Source: Actinomycetota bacterium (GTDB taxonomy: Bacteria > Actinomycetota > Actinomycetes > Actinomycetales > Dermatophilaceae). Taken from it: a stretch of 64,000 bases of DNA. Made by a program: the position numbers and the translations under genes. Where the stretch lies: NCBI GenBank assembly GCA_020161815.1, contig JAIUOP010000013.1, positions 1 through 64,000 of the forward strand, written 5' to 3'. The number at the start of each line of letters is the position of its first letter. Within the stretch, counting starts at the first letter, position 1. Below, in pieces: positions 1 to 9,169 of the stretch. A model generated the notes under the pieces. That model did not search any database, was not told the origin of the DNA, and was given only the letters and a program-made list of their open reading frames with translations.

Positions 1-146
1 AACGACGCGGCACCGGCGACACCCACCACCAAGCCCTCCGCGCCCTCGGCAACCGCTGGGTCGGCATCCTCCACGGCTGCCTCAAACACCGCACCCCCTA
101 CAACGAGCACACCGCGTGGGCACACCGCCAACCCGCCGCCGCTTGA
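1..146 (+). CDS. IS110-family transposase, C-terminal fragment cut by window edge
   Basis: The first 48 codons (frame starting at base 3) read to a TGA at 144-146 and give the tail of an IS110/IS116-type transposase, with the stretches THHQALRALGN, VGILHGCLKHRTPYNE and TAWAHR. In this family that segment follows the C-terminal Transposase_20 domain. The enzyme moves its own insertion sequence through a RuvC-like catalytic domain that lies outside the window. No terminal repeats are visible downstream, as expected because IS110 elements usually lack them. The family call rests on the remembered look of the C-terminus, so it is fairly but not completely certain. Confidence 0.7.
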   Translation, partial: RRGTGDTHHQALRALGNRWVGILHGCLKHRTPYNEHTAWAHRQPAAA

Positions 147-187
147 CCGGATACGACCCTGGGATATCTAGGCAGAGTCGGAGCCGA

Positions 188-1408
188 TCACTCGCAGGCG
201 ATGCCGTCCTTGTCGCGGTCGAGTCCTGGCCGATAGCCGGGTTCTCCGATGCGCAGGGGTGCTGCGCCGGCTGCCCGCGCCGCGGCGCAGTTGGCGTAGT
301 GGACCGCGCCGCCACCACCGGACGAGCCGCCCACGAAGGGTTGAGGTGCGGACTGGGCCGCGCGCTGCGCCGCATCGGCCGCGGCAGCGGCCTGGGCGGC
401 AGCTGCGGCCTCGTCCGCCGCGCGTTGGGCTGCTGCTGCAGCCTCCGCCTCGGCCTTGGCCTGAGCCTCTGCAGCGGCCTTGGCCGCAGCCGCGATGCTC
501 TCCCGCTGCGTCGACATGGACGCGCGGGCCCTCTGCGCGAGCAGAGTGACAGAGCCCACCGAGTCGCGGTGGCCCTCGACCACCCTCGCCGGCAGGCCCG
601 CATACTCGAAGCCGCTGGTGCTGGCCAGCTTGGTCAGCAACGCGGCCGCGGCCGCCGTGAGGCCGGCCGCCTTCCGATCGACCGTGTCGATGTCCACGTC
701 GGCCACGGCCTTCGCCTGCTCGCGCAGACCCTCCGCCTGTTGCTCGAGTGCGGCCACCTCGGACGCCATCGTGCAGGAGGCCTCCGTCCCGTAGAGGCCC
801 ACGCCGCGAGCGGTCGCGGACTCGGCAGCCGCGAGGATGCGTGGATAGAACGTGCGGTTGTCCCGGTCGTCGTAGGGCACCGCCAGCCCGGTGGCCACCA
901 TCGTGACGTTGACCAGCTCCTGACCGGGTCGGTTCACCACGGCCAGGTCTCGGCCGTACCTGTCGGTCCGACGGAGGTCGTACTCCAGGTGCACCTTGCT
1001 CCCGACCGGGAGCAGCTGGCTCAGGGCGTCGGCAGCCTGGGGCCCCAGGCAGGCCACCGGTTGACTCGGATGCACCGTCTCTGGGGCATCGATGTTGAGC
1101 AACCGGACCTTGCGCTCCTGCCCGGCGACCGTGATGCGCACCGTGTCACCATCGACCACCCGGACGACGGTGCCGGTCTCCGGACCGCCTGAGGCGCTGG
1201 AGAGAGCGATCACGCCCTGGGTCGCGGACATCGGGATCGCGACGGCAGCACCCACGGCCACCAGCGTCTTGCCCTTGAACGGGAGCACAGCCCAGTGCGC
1301 CAGTGCCGCAGCCTTCTTGGCCGCGATGAGTCCACCGAGTCCGAACACGTCACCCATCCCTGTACGAGAGTGCGCCGTGGAGGTCGGCGTCCCGGCACCC
1401 TCACACAC
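188..1408 (-). CDS. Secreted or anchored thermonuclease (SNase) with excalibur domain
   Basis: Extracellular calcium-dependent nuclease candidate. From the GTG at 1408, residues 47-70 form a hydrophobic signal or anchor segment. Residues 79-205 are a staphylococcal-nuclease fold (VVDGDTVRI, LLNIDAPE, DRYGRDLA carry the usual Asp/Arg/Glu catalytic positions). Residues 205-345 are an alanine-rich coiled-coil stretch. The last 40 residues are an excalibur calcium-binding motif ending DRDKDGIACE, with the two cysteines typical of it. An ATG at 1357 (MGDVFGLGG) is an alternative start that loses only 17 residues; neither start has a strong ribosome-binding site. It is divergent from the permease at 1532 and probably stands alone. 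The long Ala-rich spacer between nuclease and excalibur is unusual. Confidence 0.85.
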   Translation of the reverse strand: MCEGAGTPTSTAHSRTGMGDVFGLGGLIAAKKAAALAHWAVLPFKGKTLVAVGAAVAIPMSATQGVIALSSASGGPETGTVVRVVDGDTVRITVAGQERKVRLLNIDAPETVHPSQPVACLGPQAADALSQLLPVGSKVHLEYDLRRTDRYGRDLAVVNRPGQELVNVTMVATGLAVPYDDRDNRTFYPRILAAAESATARGVGLYGTEASCTMASEVAALEQQAEGLREQAKAVADVDIDTVDRKAAGLTAAAAALLTKLASTSGFEYAGLPARVVEGHRDSVGSVTLLAQRARASMSTQRESIAAAAKAAAEAQAKAEAEAAAAAQRAADEAAAAAQAAAAADAAQRAAQSAPQPFVGGSSGGGGAVHYANCAAARAAGAAPLRIGEPGYRPGLDRDKDGIACE

Positions 1409-1531
1409 CGTCCGGCGGAAAGGGGGTCTGCGTCGGTCTCGTTCCGGTGACGAGCCAGCGTGGAGGCAGGGGACGGCAACTGAGGCAAGGGCAAGTGGAA
1501 ACGCTTACGCACACTGCCTAGGCTTGGGCTC

Positions 1532-3112
1532 GTGAGTGCGTTCCTCGCCGAGCATGCGGTGCTTCTCCTCTTCATCGTCCTGGCTGTGGGCACGGCCGTC
1601 GGCCAGGTCAAGATCCGCGGCATCTCCATCGGGCCCGCGGCGGTGCTCTTCACCGCGCTGGCCTTCTCGGCCTGGCACGAGGACCTCGCCCTGCCCGAGG
1701 TCGTCGGGACGCTCGGCCTGGCCCTCTTCGCCTACAGCGTGGGCCTGGTGGCCGGTCCGTCCTTCTTCTCCTCGCTGAAGTCGGGAGCCCGGCCCGTCGC
1801 CATGGTCTTCGGCACCCTCGTCGGCGTCGGCATCCTCTCCGCCCTCCTCGGGCGGGCCTTCGGTTTCGACGCGGGCACCGTCGCAGGCCTGTATGCCGGC
1901 GCCAACACCAACACTCCCGCCCTCGCCGCCGCGATCGAGCGGCTCGGCGGTGCCCCCGAGCCAACCGTCGCGTACTCGATGACCTATGTGCTCGGTGTCG
2001 TCTTCCTCCTCGCCGCCGCTGCATGGGGCATCCGGCAGCCGTCGACCGAGCCGGGCGACCAGACCGGTCCCGAGCCGATCGTCAACGCGACGATCAAGGT
2101 GACCCACGAGAACGTGCTGTCGGTCAGCGAGCTCACCTGGACCCCGTACGGCCGCGTCCTCTTCTCGCGGCACCAGGTCGGGGACGGCGAGATCGACATG
2201 TCCCACGGGGACACCGTGCTGCGCCCCGGGGACCGGGTCCTCGCCGTGGGGCCGCAGCAGGCCGTCGAGCACGTCATCAAGCAGCTCGGTCGGCGCTCGG
2301 GGCTGCGGCTCGACGAGGAGCGCCACGACGTGGACTTCCGCCGGATCGTGTTGTCGGAGAAGCGCTTCTTCGGTCGCACCGTCGCCGACCTGAACCTCTG
2401 GGGCCGCTTCGAGGCACGCCCGACGCGCGTGCGCCGTGCCGACCACGACTTCCTGGCCACCGACGGCTTCGTCCTCCAGGCCGGCGACCGGATCCGCGTC
2501 GCGGCACCGCGGGAGCGGATGAACGACGTCGCGAAGTACCTCGGCGACTCCGAGCACGGCTCGGCCGATCTCAACCCGCTCGGGTTGGCCCTGGGCCTGG
2601 CCCTGGGCCTGGCACTCGGGGCGCTCCCGATCCTCGTGCCCGGGTTGGGAGCGATCACCCTCGGCTCGGCGGCGGGTCCGCTGCTCGTCGGGCTGGTGCT
2701 GGGCCGGCTCCAGCGCTCCGGCCGGGTCGTGTGGACCCTCCCCCACCAGGCCGCCGAGGTCCTCACCCAGCTCGGGCTGCTGCTCTTCCTGGCGTATGCC
2801 GGTGGGCGCGCTGGGTCGGCCTTCCTCCACGCGATCCGCACCCCCCTTGGCCTGAAGATCATCCTGGCTGGGGCCGTCGTCTCGGCCGTGCACGCCGTGG
2901 TCCTGCTCGTCATCGCGCGACGCTTCCTCGGGGCCGGTGGGCCGCGCCTGGCCGGCTTCATCTCCGGCTCGCAGACCCAGCCGGCGATCCTCGCCTTCGC
3001 CAACTCGACGTCGCGCTTCGACGAGCGCGTGGCCCTGGGCTATGCGCTGGTCTACCCCGTCGCGATGGTCACCAAGATCATCGTGGCACAGGTGCTCACG
3101 ATCGTGGCCTAG
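1532..3112 (+). CDS. AspT/YidE-like transporter with two TrkA-C domains
   Basis: Membrane protein of 526 residues of the aspartate:alanine exchanger (AAEx, YidE/YbjL/AspT) family. Its layout is the family's: about five membrane helices (residues 1-165), a cytoplasmic insert with two RCK_C/TrkA-C modules (about 180-345, seen as the RPGDRVLAVGP and QAGDRIRVAAP turns), then another five to six helices. The motif GLYAGANTNTPALAAA in the first half and FISGSQTQPAILAFAN in the second are the internal duplicate signatures. The substrate cannot be read from sequence; relatives exchange aspartate/alanine or export dicarboxylates. GTG start at 1532. The neighbouring gene is convergent and a hairpin follows the stop. 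Confidence 0.85.
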   Translation: MSAFLAEHAVLLLFIVLAVGTAVGQVKIRGISIGPAAVLFTALAFSAWHEDLALPEVVGTLGLALFAYSVGLVAGPSFFSSLKSGARPVAMVFGTLVGVGILSALLGRAFGFDAGTVAGLYAGANTNTPALAAAIERLGGAPEPTVAYSMTYVLGVVFLLAAAAWGIRQPSTEPGDQTGPEPIVNATIKVTHENVLSVSELTWTPYGRVLFSRHQVGDGEIDMSHGDTVLRPGDRVLAVGPQQAVEHVIKQLGRRSGLRLDEERHDVDFRRIVLSEKRFFGRTVADLNLWGRFEARPTRVRRADHDFLATDGFVLQAGDRIRVAAPRERMNDVAKYLGDSEHGSADLNPLGLALGLALGLALGALPILVPGLGAITLGSAAGPLLVGLVLGRLQRSGRVVWTLPHQAAEVLTQLGLLLFLAYAGGRAGSAFLHAIRTPLGLKIILAGAVVSAVHAVVLLVIARRFLGAGGPRLAGFISGSQTQPAILAFANSTSRFDERVALGYALVYPVAMVTKIIVAQVLTIVA

Positions 3113-3130
3113 ACATCGATCCTGTTCTCG

Positions 3131-3170
3131 CACAGGCGCCCCCGGCTCGAGGTGAGCCGAGGGCGCTGTG
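3131..3170. terminator. Hairpin terminator between convergent genes
   Basis: Inverted repeat with arms at 3131-3148 and 3155-3170 (GCGCCC and CGGCT paired with AGCCG and GGGCGC, one mismatch) and a six-base loop. It sits between the permease stop at 3112 and the M28 peptidase stop at 3206, so it can serve both strands. There is no U-run, as is common in high-GC actinobacteria. Confidence 0.6.
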
Positions 3171-3189
3171 GTGAGCGGACGGCATACGG
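3170..3189 (+). repeat. Dispersed 20-bp repeat, copy 1
   Basis: Exact copy of GGTGAGCGGACGGCATACGG, directly after the terminator hairpin. With the next bases it forms a small palindrome (GGACGGC, loop ATACG, GCCGTCC). Other copies are at 31946, 39650 and 49541. Confidence 0.75.
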
Positions 3190-3205
3190 CCGTCCTGGGG
3201 TGAGG

Positions 3206-4744
3206 TCAGGCGGCCTCGTGACCGTGGCCGACGCCCGTGCCCCGCGGGGTGCCGGGGGTCGGGTTGCCCGGCTTGACCGTGCCGGACTTGCCGGCCGAGG
3301 TCTTGCCGTTGACCATCGAGGTGTCGTAGGCCAGCGTGCCGGTCGCGTGGGCGATCGCGCCGGTCATGATGCCCAGGGCCTCCATGCTGACGTTGCTCAG
3401 GTCGTCAGCGGGGGTGTGGTAGTTCGGGTCGTACTGGATGCCCTCGGCGCCACCGAACATGGCGACCTCCTTGGCTGTCTTGCTGCCGTCGGCGCCGGTG
3501 AACAGGCCGGAGGACGCGATGCCGTGCTCGATGAAGGCCGCGTAGTCTGAGCGACCCGAGAACGCGGTGTCGACCCAGGGCTGACCGGCCTTCTCGAAGT
3601 AGTCGGTGAAGATCTTCTCCGTTGCGATCGAGCCGTCCGGGACGTCAACCGGCGCCTCGTAGGTCGACTGGTCCGCGTCGTAGACGCCGATGATGTAGTT
3701 CGGCGAGCCGACCATGTCGAAGTTGAGGTAGGTCGCGATCTTGGCGAGCTCGGCCGGGTTGTTGTCGGCGAGGTCGTAGACGTAGTGCTCCGAGCCGAGC
3801 AGGCCGAGCTCCTCGGCACCCCACCAGGCGAAGCGCACGGTGTTGTTGACCTTGTTGGCCTTGCCGAGCTGGAGCGCGGTCTCGAGGATGGCCGCGCTGC
3901 CGGAGCCGTTGTCATTGATACCGGGGCCGTTGTGGACCCCGTCGAGGTGGGCACCGATCATGACGACGTTGTCGTCGCGACCGGTCGTGGTCTCGGCAAT
4001 GACGTTGAACGTCTGGCGGACCTCCATCGTCTTGTCCAGGATGAAGGTCGCGCTGACCGGGCCGTTGGCCATCTTCGCGAGCAGCTCCTGGCCGAGGGCC
4101 TGGGTCACGCCGGTGGCCGGAGCCGTCTCGGGGTCGACCCCGCCGAGGGTGCCGTTGAGCGCGCCCGGGGCGTTGTTGTAGACGATGACCGCCTCGGCAC
4201 CGACGTCGTATGCCGCGGCCGCCTTGAGTGCGAACGAGCAGGTCCCTCGGCTGACGAGGGCGATCTTGCCGGTGAGGTCGGCGCCGGTGCCGTATGCCGT
4301 GGCGTCGCACCCGAGGTTGCTGACGGCGGGTGCCGCGAGCGTGCCGGTGACGCCGCCGGGGCCGGTGCCCTGGCTGTAGCTCATCGGGTGGTTCTCGACC
4401 GCTTGACCGTCCACCGTGAGGGAGGTCGCGTGGACCTCCTCGTAGAAGAAGTCGAAGTACTGCCGCTTGGGCGTGTAGCCCGCCGTGCGGAGCTGTTGCT
4501 CGACGTAGGCGGCGCTCGCCTCGTAGCCGCTGGTCCCGGCGCCACGGTTGCCGTCGTTGGCGTCCGCGATGGCCTGGAAGGCTTGGAGGTGCTTCTGGAC
4601 CTTGTCGGCCTTGACGGCCGCCACCAGCTTCTCAGGGCTGTTGGGGTTGGGGCTGGCCTGCGCCGGGCCGGCCGCGAGGGTTGCGGTGACCAGACCGGAG
4701 ATGGCCAAGGCGGCGGTGGATGCAGCGCGTCGTTGCACTCGCAT
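3206..4744 (-). CDS. Secreted M28 family zinc aminopeptidase with PA domain
   Basis: Exported metallopeptidase of 512 residues, resembling the Streptomyces/mycobacterial M28 aminopeptidases (LpqL, SGAP-like). An N-terminal signal peptide (RRAASTAALAISGLV..AQA) is followed by a short linker, a PA domain (about residues 140-250, with GKIALVSRGTCSF and GAEAVIVYNN) and the M28 catalytic domain. Zinc ligands are visible in order: AHLDG, INDNGSG, WWGAEELG, NFDMVG and YHTPADD. The start is the ATG at 4744 because GGAG lies about nine bases upstream and the signal peptide begins there; a longer open frame upstream lacks both. The tail is a glycine/proline-rich linker ending HGHEAA. It probably releases N-terminal amino acids from extracellular peptides. 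Confidence 0.9.
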   Translation of the reverse strand: MRVQRRAASTAALAISGLVTATLAAGPAQASPNPNSPEKLVAAVKADKVQKHLQAFQAIADANDGNRGAGTSGYEASAAYVEQQLRTAGYTPKRQYFDFFYEEVHATSLTVDGQAVENHPMSYSQGTGPGGVTGTLAAPAVSNLGCDATAYGTGADLTGKIALVSRGTCSFALKAAAAYDVGAEAVIVYNNAPGALNGTLGGVDPETAPATGVTQALGQELLAKMANGPVSATFILDKTMEVRQTFNVIAETTTGRDDNVVMIGAHLDGVHNGPGINDNGSGSAAILETALQLGKANKVNNTVRFAWWGAEELGLLGSEHYVYDLADNNPAELAKIATYLNFDMVGSPNYIIGVYDADQSTYEAPVDVPDGSIATEKIFTDYFEKAGQPWVDTAFSGRSDYAAFIEHGIASSGLFTGADGSKTAKEVAMFGGAEGIQYDPNYHTPADDLSNVSMEALGIMTGAIAHATGTLAYDTSMVNGKTSAGKSGTVKPGNPTPGTPRGTGVGHGHEAA

Positions 4745-5202
4745 GTCGTCGTCTCCTTCAGATGTGGAATTGGCGCCCTCGGTGTGGGCGCCATCTCTCG
4801 ACCCTAGGAAAGTTCGACTGAGGATCGCAGGTCTGGCTTGGTAAGGGATTGGTAAAGAGGGCCGTGGGCGTGCAGGGCGGCGAAGATCTTGCGGTGGTTG
4901 GCCGGCGGGCGGCGAGTAGGCGCCGGGGCGAACTCCATGGTGTTGGTTGAGCTCGCGTACGGATGACCACGCATACGGGTCGATGGGGTCGGCCTCGCGA
5001 GGCGGCCGCACACGAGACAGGCTGCCGCCGGGCGGAAGTTTGCCTCAGGGCGCGTGGCGACGCGCTGTGGCACCAACTCCCGGGCGAGGGTCACCTTGTG
5101 CGGTCGACTTCTTGCCTGAGGGCGTCTCTGGCCACGCCGTCGCGCAAAGTCCCGGCGCAGCTACCGGGTCACCCCTGCAGAGGTGGGCGATCCGAGGTCT
5201 CG
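4745..5202. other. Intergenic stretch, no gene seen
   Basis: About 460 bases between two minus-strand genes. Open frames here lack ribosome-binding sites and family resemblance. Bases 4745-4850 should hold the promoter of the M28 peptidase. Two similar CCT(C/G)AGGGCG stretches near 5043 and 5116 are the only pattern seen, and they are too short to interpret. Confidence 0.5.
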
Positions 5203-6186
5203 TCAGCGGGTGACGAGCTGGGCGCGGGCCTCGGCGACGCGCAGGGCGAAAGGTGTGCCCTCGACCGTGGCGGTGCCGGGGATGTCGATCCAGTCCCCGC
5301 CGTCGACGCTGAACTGACCGCCATAGGTCACGTCGATCCGCACCTGCACGTCGGCCGGCTGGCCGTAGGTGTGGACGACATCACCGATCGGGTACGGCCC
5401 GCCCAGCGTTGCGACCGGACCGGAGGTGGTGCCGTCGCCGTAGACATAGGTCGCCGACTGGAATGTCGGCTTGATCTGCACCCGATGCCCCACGAGCGTG
5501 GTGGTGTCGACCTCGTCCGGCTGGAACCCCTCCACCGGCCACTGCAGCTCGTAATACGTGGGCAGGTTCACCAGCGTGGTGCCCTTCACCGGCTGCACCG
5601 CCGCTGTCGCCTTCGCAAACGCTGTGTCACGGAACTGCTCGATGACCTGTGCCATCGTCAGGGTGGGTGCCGCTCCCGGGACGTAATTGGGGAAGCAGGT
5701 GTAGCCGCGAAGGACCCAGACTGGCGCTGGAATCTGGTTTCCGGCCAAATCGACCGGATTGTCGGCTTGGTCCACGCGAGCAGCCCAAATGTTCACCGCC
5801 GGACCCAGGCCCTCGGGATCGGTGTTGCCCTCACAGGGGATGGTCGCGCGGTCGCAGAAGTTGTCGGTCGATCGCGGGCCTGGCGGCGCATCGTTGCACC
5901 TCGAGGTTGTAGCGAAGGTGAACCAAGGGCCTGCAAACTCCGGAGCAGCCAGCAACGAACCCGGCCTCTGCGCCGCCAGGTTCTGAACTGCGGACTTGCT
6001 CATGCCACCTCGTGTGCGGATCTCGTCATTGGCGACGTACTGCGCCCCCAAGTCCGTCACTGGAGGAGGAGTTGCTGACGACTCGGTCCTCGGACGAGCT
6101 AAGGCATCTTGGGCACCGCCGAGGAACATCAGGGAGGTGACAGCTGAAGCCATCAGGACGCGCGCGCGATGGCGTACATGCGCCAT
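5203..6186 (-). CDS. Secreted protein of unknown function
   Basis: Exported protein of 327 residues that I cannot assign. The ATG at 6186 is chosen because GGAGGG lies just before it. It opens a clear Sec signal (RHRARVLMASAVTSLMFLGG..ALA, cleavage near ALA-RP). The mature part carries four cysteines (CND, FCDR, PCEG, TCFP) that could form two disulfides. A beta-rich second half contains YELQWPVEGF and a glycine-rich turn (YGGQFSVDGGDW). It overlaps the end of the upstream lipoprotein gene by 34 bases, so the two are almost certainly co-transcribed and perhaps translationally coupled. The same order, small DUF6318-type lipoprotein then secreted protein, suggests a joint cell-envelope role, but no activity can be inferred. 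Confidence 0.75.
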   Translation of the reverse strand: MAHVRHRARVLMASAVTSLMFLGGAQDALARPRTESSATPPPVTDLGAQYVANDEIRTRGGMSKSAVQNLAAQRPGSLLAAPEFAGPWFTFATTSRCNDAPPGPRSTDNFCDRATIPCEGNTDPEGLGPAVNIWAARVDQADNPVDLAGNQIPAPVWVLRGYTCFPNYVPGAAPTLTMAQVIEQFRDTAFAKATAAVQPVKGTTLVNLPTYYELQWPVEGFQPDEVDTTTLVGHRVQIKPTFQSATYVYGDGTTSGPVATLGGPYPIGDVVHTYGQPADVQVRIDVTYGGQFSVDGGDWIDIPGTATVEGTPFALRVAEARAQLVTR

Positions 6187-6737
6187 GATCCCTCCGTCCA
6201 TATGACCGTGGCGTCCGTCGGAAGGTTCTTCTCGGGGGACTCGGACACGGTTGCTCCCTCAGCGTTGACGACCTTTGCCCCCAACTGATGGATCGTGAAC
6301 GCTACAAAGACCTGACCCAGAGGCGCTCCGTCTATCGCTCGCACATCGAGCAGCTCAAGCGTCGGCGTCGCCGAGCGTGTCCCCGAGCTGAGGAGCTGCG
6401 ACGCGGTGCTCTCATAGTTGTCGCACGTACCACACACCTCATCGGCCAACGGCGGCAGCAGTGTTGCGTCAGGCAATGACCACGCGGCGTTGACCTGATC
6501 GAAGTAGAACTTCACGAAGGCCACGGCGCCCTCGGGGGTCTGCTGCATCGCCTCGGCCGGAATCGACACCGACGGGCTCGGCGACGAGCTCGGGCTCGCG
6601 GACGCTGACGGCGAAGCACTCGGCGAGCTCGACGTCACCGTGGGTGACGGCGTCGGATCCCCTCCCCCGTTGCACCCCGCCAAGGAGGCCGAGAGCGCAA
6701 CGAGCGCCACGGCATACGCGATGAAAGATCGCTTCAC
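6153..6737 (-). CDS. DUF6318 family lipoprotein
   Basis: Lipoprotein of 194 residues. GTG start at 6737 with a purine-rich stretch upstream. The signal peptide ends in the lipobox LSASLAGC, so the cysteine should be lipidated and the protein held on the outer face of the membrane. A low-complexity Ser/Pro/Thr spacer follows (residues 25-60). The folded part begins TPEGAVAFVKFYFDQVN and has the CGTC pair and hydrophobic core typical of DUF6318. It is the first gene of a pair with the secreted protein whose start it overlaps. The function of the family is unknown. A divergent lipoprotein gene starts at 6889, leaving 151 bases for promoters in both directions. Confidence 0.8.
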   Translation of the reverse strand: MKRSFIAYAVALVALSASLAGCNGGGDPTPSPTVTSSSPSASPSASASPSSSPSPSVSIPAEAMQQTPEGAVAFVKFYFDQVNAAWSLPDATLLPPLADEVCGTCDNYESTASQLLSSGTRSATPTLELLDVRAIDGAPLGQVFVAFTIHQLGAKVVNAEGATVSESPEKNLPTDATVIWTEGSWRMYAIARAS

Positions 6738-6888
6738 GAAAAGGCCCTCTCCCCAGAGTGCTGCGTCCGCACACCACCATAAGGAAACGCAGGTAAAGGG
6801 AGAGTCAAGTTTCCACAGGCGGCGGGCTGGAGGGGCGCCCTGTGCATAACGTGGCGGCCGCCTGTCGCGATCTGGGCAGACTCCACAA

Positions 6889-8109
6889 ATGCGAAGAATC
6901 CCAGCCCTCCTCAGTGCAATCGCCCTCGCCCTGGCGGGTTGCTCGGCGACACCTCCGTCGTTGGGGGTGGCGACGAATGACAGTCCTCCGGCGTCACCCA
7001 CTCCCTCTCCTTCACCGACGCGCGTGATCGGGTTGGGGGACGCCAGGGCCGCGGCCTACGGCATGTACCAACCGTCGTACTCCGTCGTCAGGACCGGCGA
7101 CACAGAGGCCTTCACGCCGTGTGGTTCGGTGAACTTCACCTCGTCCATGGGGTGGTTCACGCAGGCCGGCGAAGAGGACTACTCCAACCCGGACTCGCCC
7201 TTTGTGCGGTCCAACGCCTGGGCGGCGTGGCCGCTGACGGATGCGGAGATCCCGGCCGTTGACGCAGCCCTCGCGGCAGCCGCCTCGTGCACCGGCGACA
7301 GTGACGGCTGGGCGGAAACCGGCCAGCCAGAACCGTTGTCCGCCCCCTTTGCCGGTCCCGGCGCGCGCGTCACCGGCACCAAGGGCGACCGTCAACAACT
7401 CTCGCTCCACGGCCGCGTCGACCACCTGCTCGTGCTGTGCCACGCGGATGACCTCGCGGCCGGGGATGCCCAGGGCGGCACCCACGAGGGACTGACCCTC
7501 TGCATGGCCCGCGCCGGCGAGATGGCTGCCTTGGCCCAGCTGCCCGACCTGACCACCACGACCAACCCAGCCGCCGCACCCCTGCTCGCCAGTCGCGCTC
7601 AGCTCGAGGGCAAGAACCTGTTCCCCACGTCGGGCTATGGCCATGGCAACCCGTGCCAGCGGGGTCCGGCCTTCATCTCCGGCGGCAACGGCGACGTCTT
7701 CCTGATCGCAGCCAAGGGAGATCCCTCCGCGATGGCCGAGGTCACGATCGTGGTGGAGGTGGTCCAGGACGCGGCCAGCGCTCGGGCCGCGGTGCAGCAG
7801 CAGCGCGATGCCGCGGCGGCGTGTGCGAGTGACTACACGTTCGTCGTGCCCAAGTCGTCCAACCCACAGGCCAGGGACATCCCCATGGTGCTCGGCGCTG
7901 GGGTGGCGACCGAGAGTGGCGACGGCGGCGTGGGTTTCGCGACGCAGGAGCAGAACTCGGAGACGAGCTGGAGCCACGGCTACACCGAGGCGTTCTCCTT
8001 GGGCACCTTCAAGGTACAGGTGGGCGCTGACCTCAAGGCCACGCCGGAGGAGGCCAAGGCGGCGGTCGGCGCCGTGATCGCGAAGCTGGTCGTCCCGCCG
8101 GGATCCTGA
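6889..8109 (+). CDS. Putative lipoprotein, sensor-like, unknown function
   Basis: Protein of 406 residues starting MRRIPALLSAIALALAGC: a short signal peptide with lipobox ALAGC, so probably lipid-anchored outside the membrane, followed by a Ser/Pro/Thr linker (about residues 30-45). The rest may be an internal duplication: two segments each show a Cys-containing AAA(S/A)C turn (AAAASCTGD near 130 and AAAACASDY near 310) after a hydrophobic strand. This resembles extracellular sensor modules seen in actinobacterial lipoproteins, but the match is weak. The gene is transcribed away from the DUF6318 lipoprotein and could share its regulation. Function unknown. Confidence 0.75.
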   Translation: MRRIPALLSAIALALAGCSATPPSLGVATNDSPPASPTPSPSPTRVIGLGDARAAAYGMYQPSYSVVRTGDTEAFTPCGSVNFTSSMGWFTQAGEEDYSNPDSPFVRSNAWAAWPLTDAEIPAVDAALAAAASCTGDSDGWAETGQPEPLSAPFAGPGARVTGTKGDRQQLSLHGRVDHLLVLCHADDLAAGDAQGGTHEGLTLCMARAGEMAALAQLPDLTTTTNPAAAPLLASRAQLEGKNLFPTSGYGHGNPCQRGPAFISGGNGDVFLIAAKGDPSAMAEVTIVVEVVQDAASARAAVQQQRDAAAACASDYTFVVPKSSNPQARDIPMVLGAGVATESGDGGVGFATQEQNSETSWSHGYTEAFSLGTFKVQVGADLKATPEEAKAAVGAVIAKLVVPPGS

Positions 8110-8166
8110 GGCAGAGCGCCGGCCGCACTGGCGCAGGTGCAGGCGCTGGCGCTGGCGCTTCCCGCC

Positions 8167-9066
8167 TCAGCCCTGCCAGGTGCGGGCGATGCGCTCCGCC
8201 TCCCGCTGGGCCTGGGCGTGACCGGCCTCCATCGCCGCCCCGGTGCGCGTCATGTCGAGGAACTTGTAGCCGATGACGCGCCTCGTGGCCCCGTCCGGGG
8301 CGATCACCAGCGTGCGAGCGTTCGGTCGAAGGGCACGTGCCTGACGAGCCGGGGCGTCAGCAGGCCTGAACGACAACGGGATCGGCGCGAGCACCAGGAC
8401 CCGGTCATGACCAGCCGCGAGGTCCACGTTGGCGACGCTGCGCACTCCCCCGTCCATGTAGCGCCGCCCACCGATGGTCACCGGTGGGAACGTGCCCGGC
8501 ACCGAGCAGCTCGCCGCCAGCGCCCGCTCGAGAGGCACTCCGCTGTCCTTGCCGAACACCATCGCCGTCCCGTCCTCGACGTCGATCGCGGTGACGAGCA
8601 GCGGCCTCTCCGGCCACGGCACGCCCTTGAGCGTCCCGGCGATGAGCTCGACGAATCCCTCCTCCGACCCGGTCCGCGCGCCCGTCGAGATCCGACCGAT
8701 GAGGGCCCTCGATCCGGCACGGCTGGGGTGCACGAGGGCTCGGATCAGCGTCAGGCCGGCTCCCCCGCCCGCGCGCCCGAGGTCCTTGATCGGCTCGGTG
8801 GACATCGGCGCCATCCCACCGCTGCCCTCGGAGGTGTCGAGCCGCAGGTGCGCACCGACGACCGACCCGGCGCTGGTGCCGATGACGGTGTCGGCCTCGC
8901 GCAGGTCGATCCCGTGCTCCCGCAACCCGGCGATCAGTCCGCCGAGCCAGGCGATGCCGGTCGCGCCGCCACCGCCAAGGACGATTGCCCGGCTCGGGCT
9001 CCCGTCGTCATGACGCCGCGGGGTCGCCCGCCATTCGTGCAGTCCTCGCTCGGCCCAAGTGCTCAC
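8167..9066 (-). CDS. Patatin-like phospholipase family protein
   Basis: Putative serine lipid acyl hydrolase of 299 residues. The patatin catalytic dyad and oxyanion elements are all present: GGGGATG near residue 32, the nucleophile elbow GTSAGS and the DGG motif (YMDGGVRS) carrying the aspartate. GTG at 9066 is preferred because GGAGGAAGG lies about nine bases upstream. There is no signal peptide or membrane segment, so it is probably cytoplasmic. Bacterial relatives hydrolyse phospholipids or thioesters; the substrate is not predictable. It lies alone between convergent and divergent neighbours. Confidence 0.88.
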   Translation of the reverse strand: MSTWAERGLHEWRATPRRHDDGSPSRAIVLGGGGATGIAWLGGLIAGLREHGIDLREADTVIGTSAGSVVGAHLRLDTSEGSGGMAPMSTEPIKDLGRAGGGAGLTLIRALVHPSRAGSRALIGRISTGARTGSEEGFVELIAGTLKGVPWPERPLLVTAIDVEDGTAMVFGKDSGVPLERALAASCSVPGTFPPVTIGGRRYMDGGVRSVANVDLAAGHDRVLVLAPIPLSFRPADAPARQARALRPNARTLVIAPDGATRRVIGYKFLDMTRTGAAMEAGHAQAQREAERIARTWQG

Positions 9067-9169
9067 GCACCCATCCTTCCTCCCCCGACCCGGGTGGCCG
9101 GGGAGGGGTGTGACGTATGCCGCGTGCTCACCCAAGTACCTGGGCGCCGCGACACCGCCCCGACTGAAC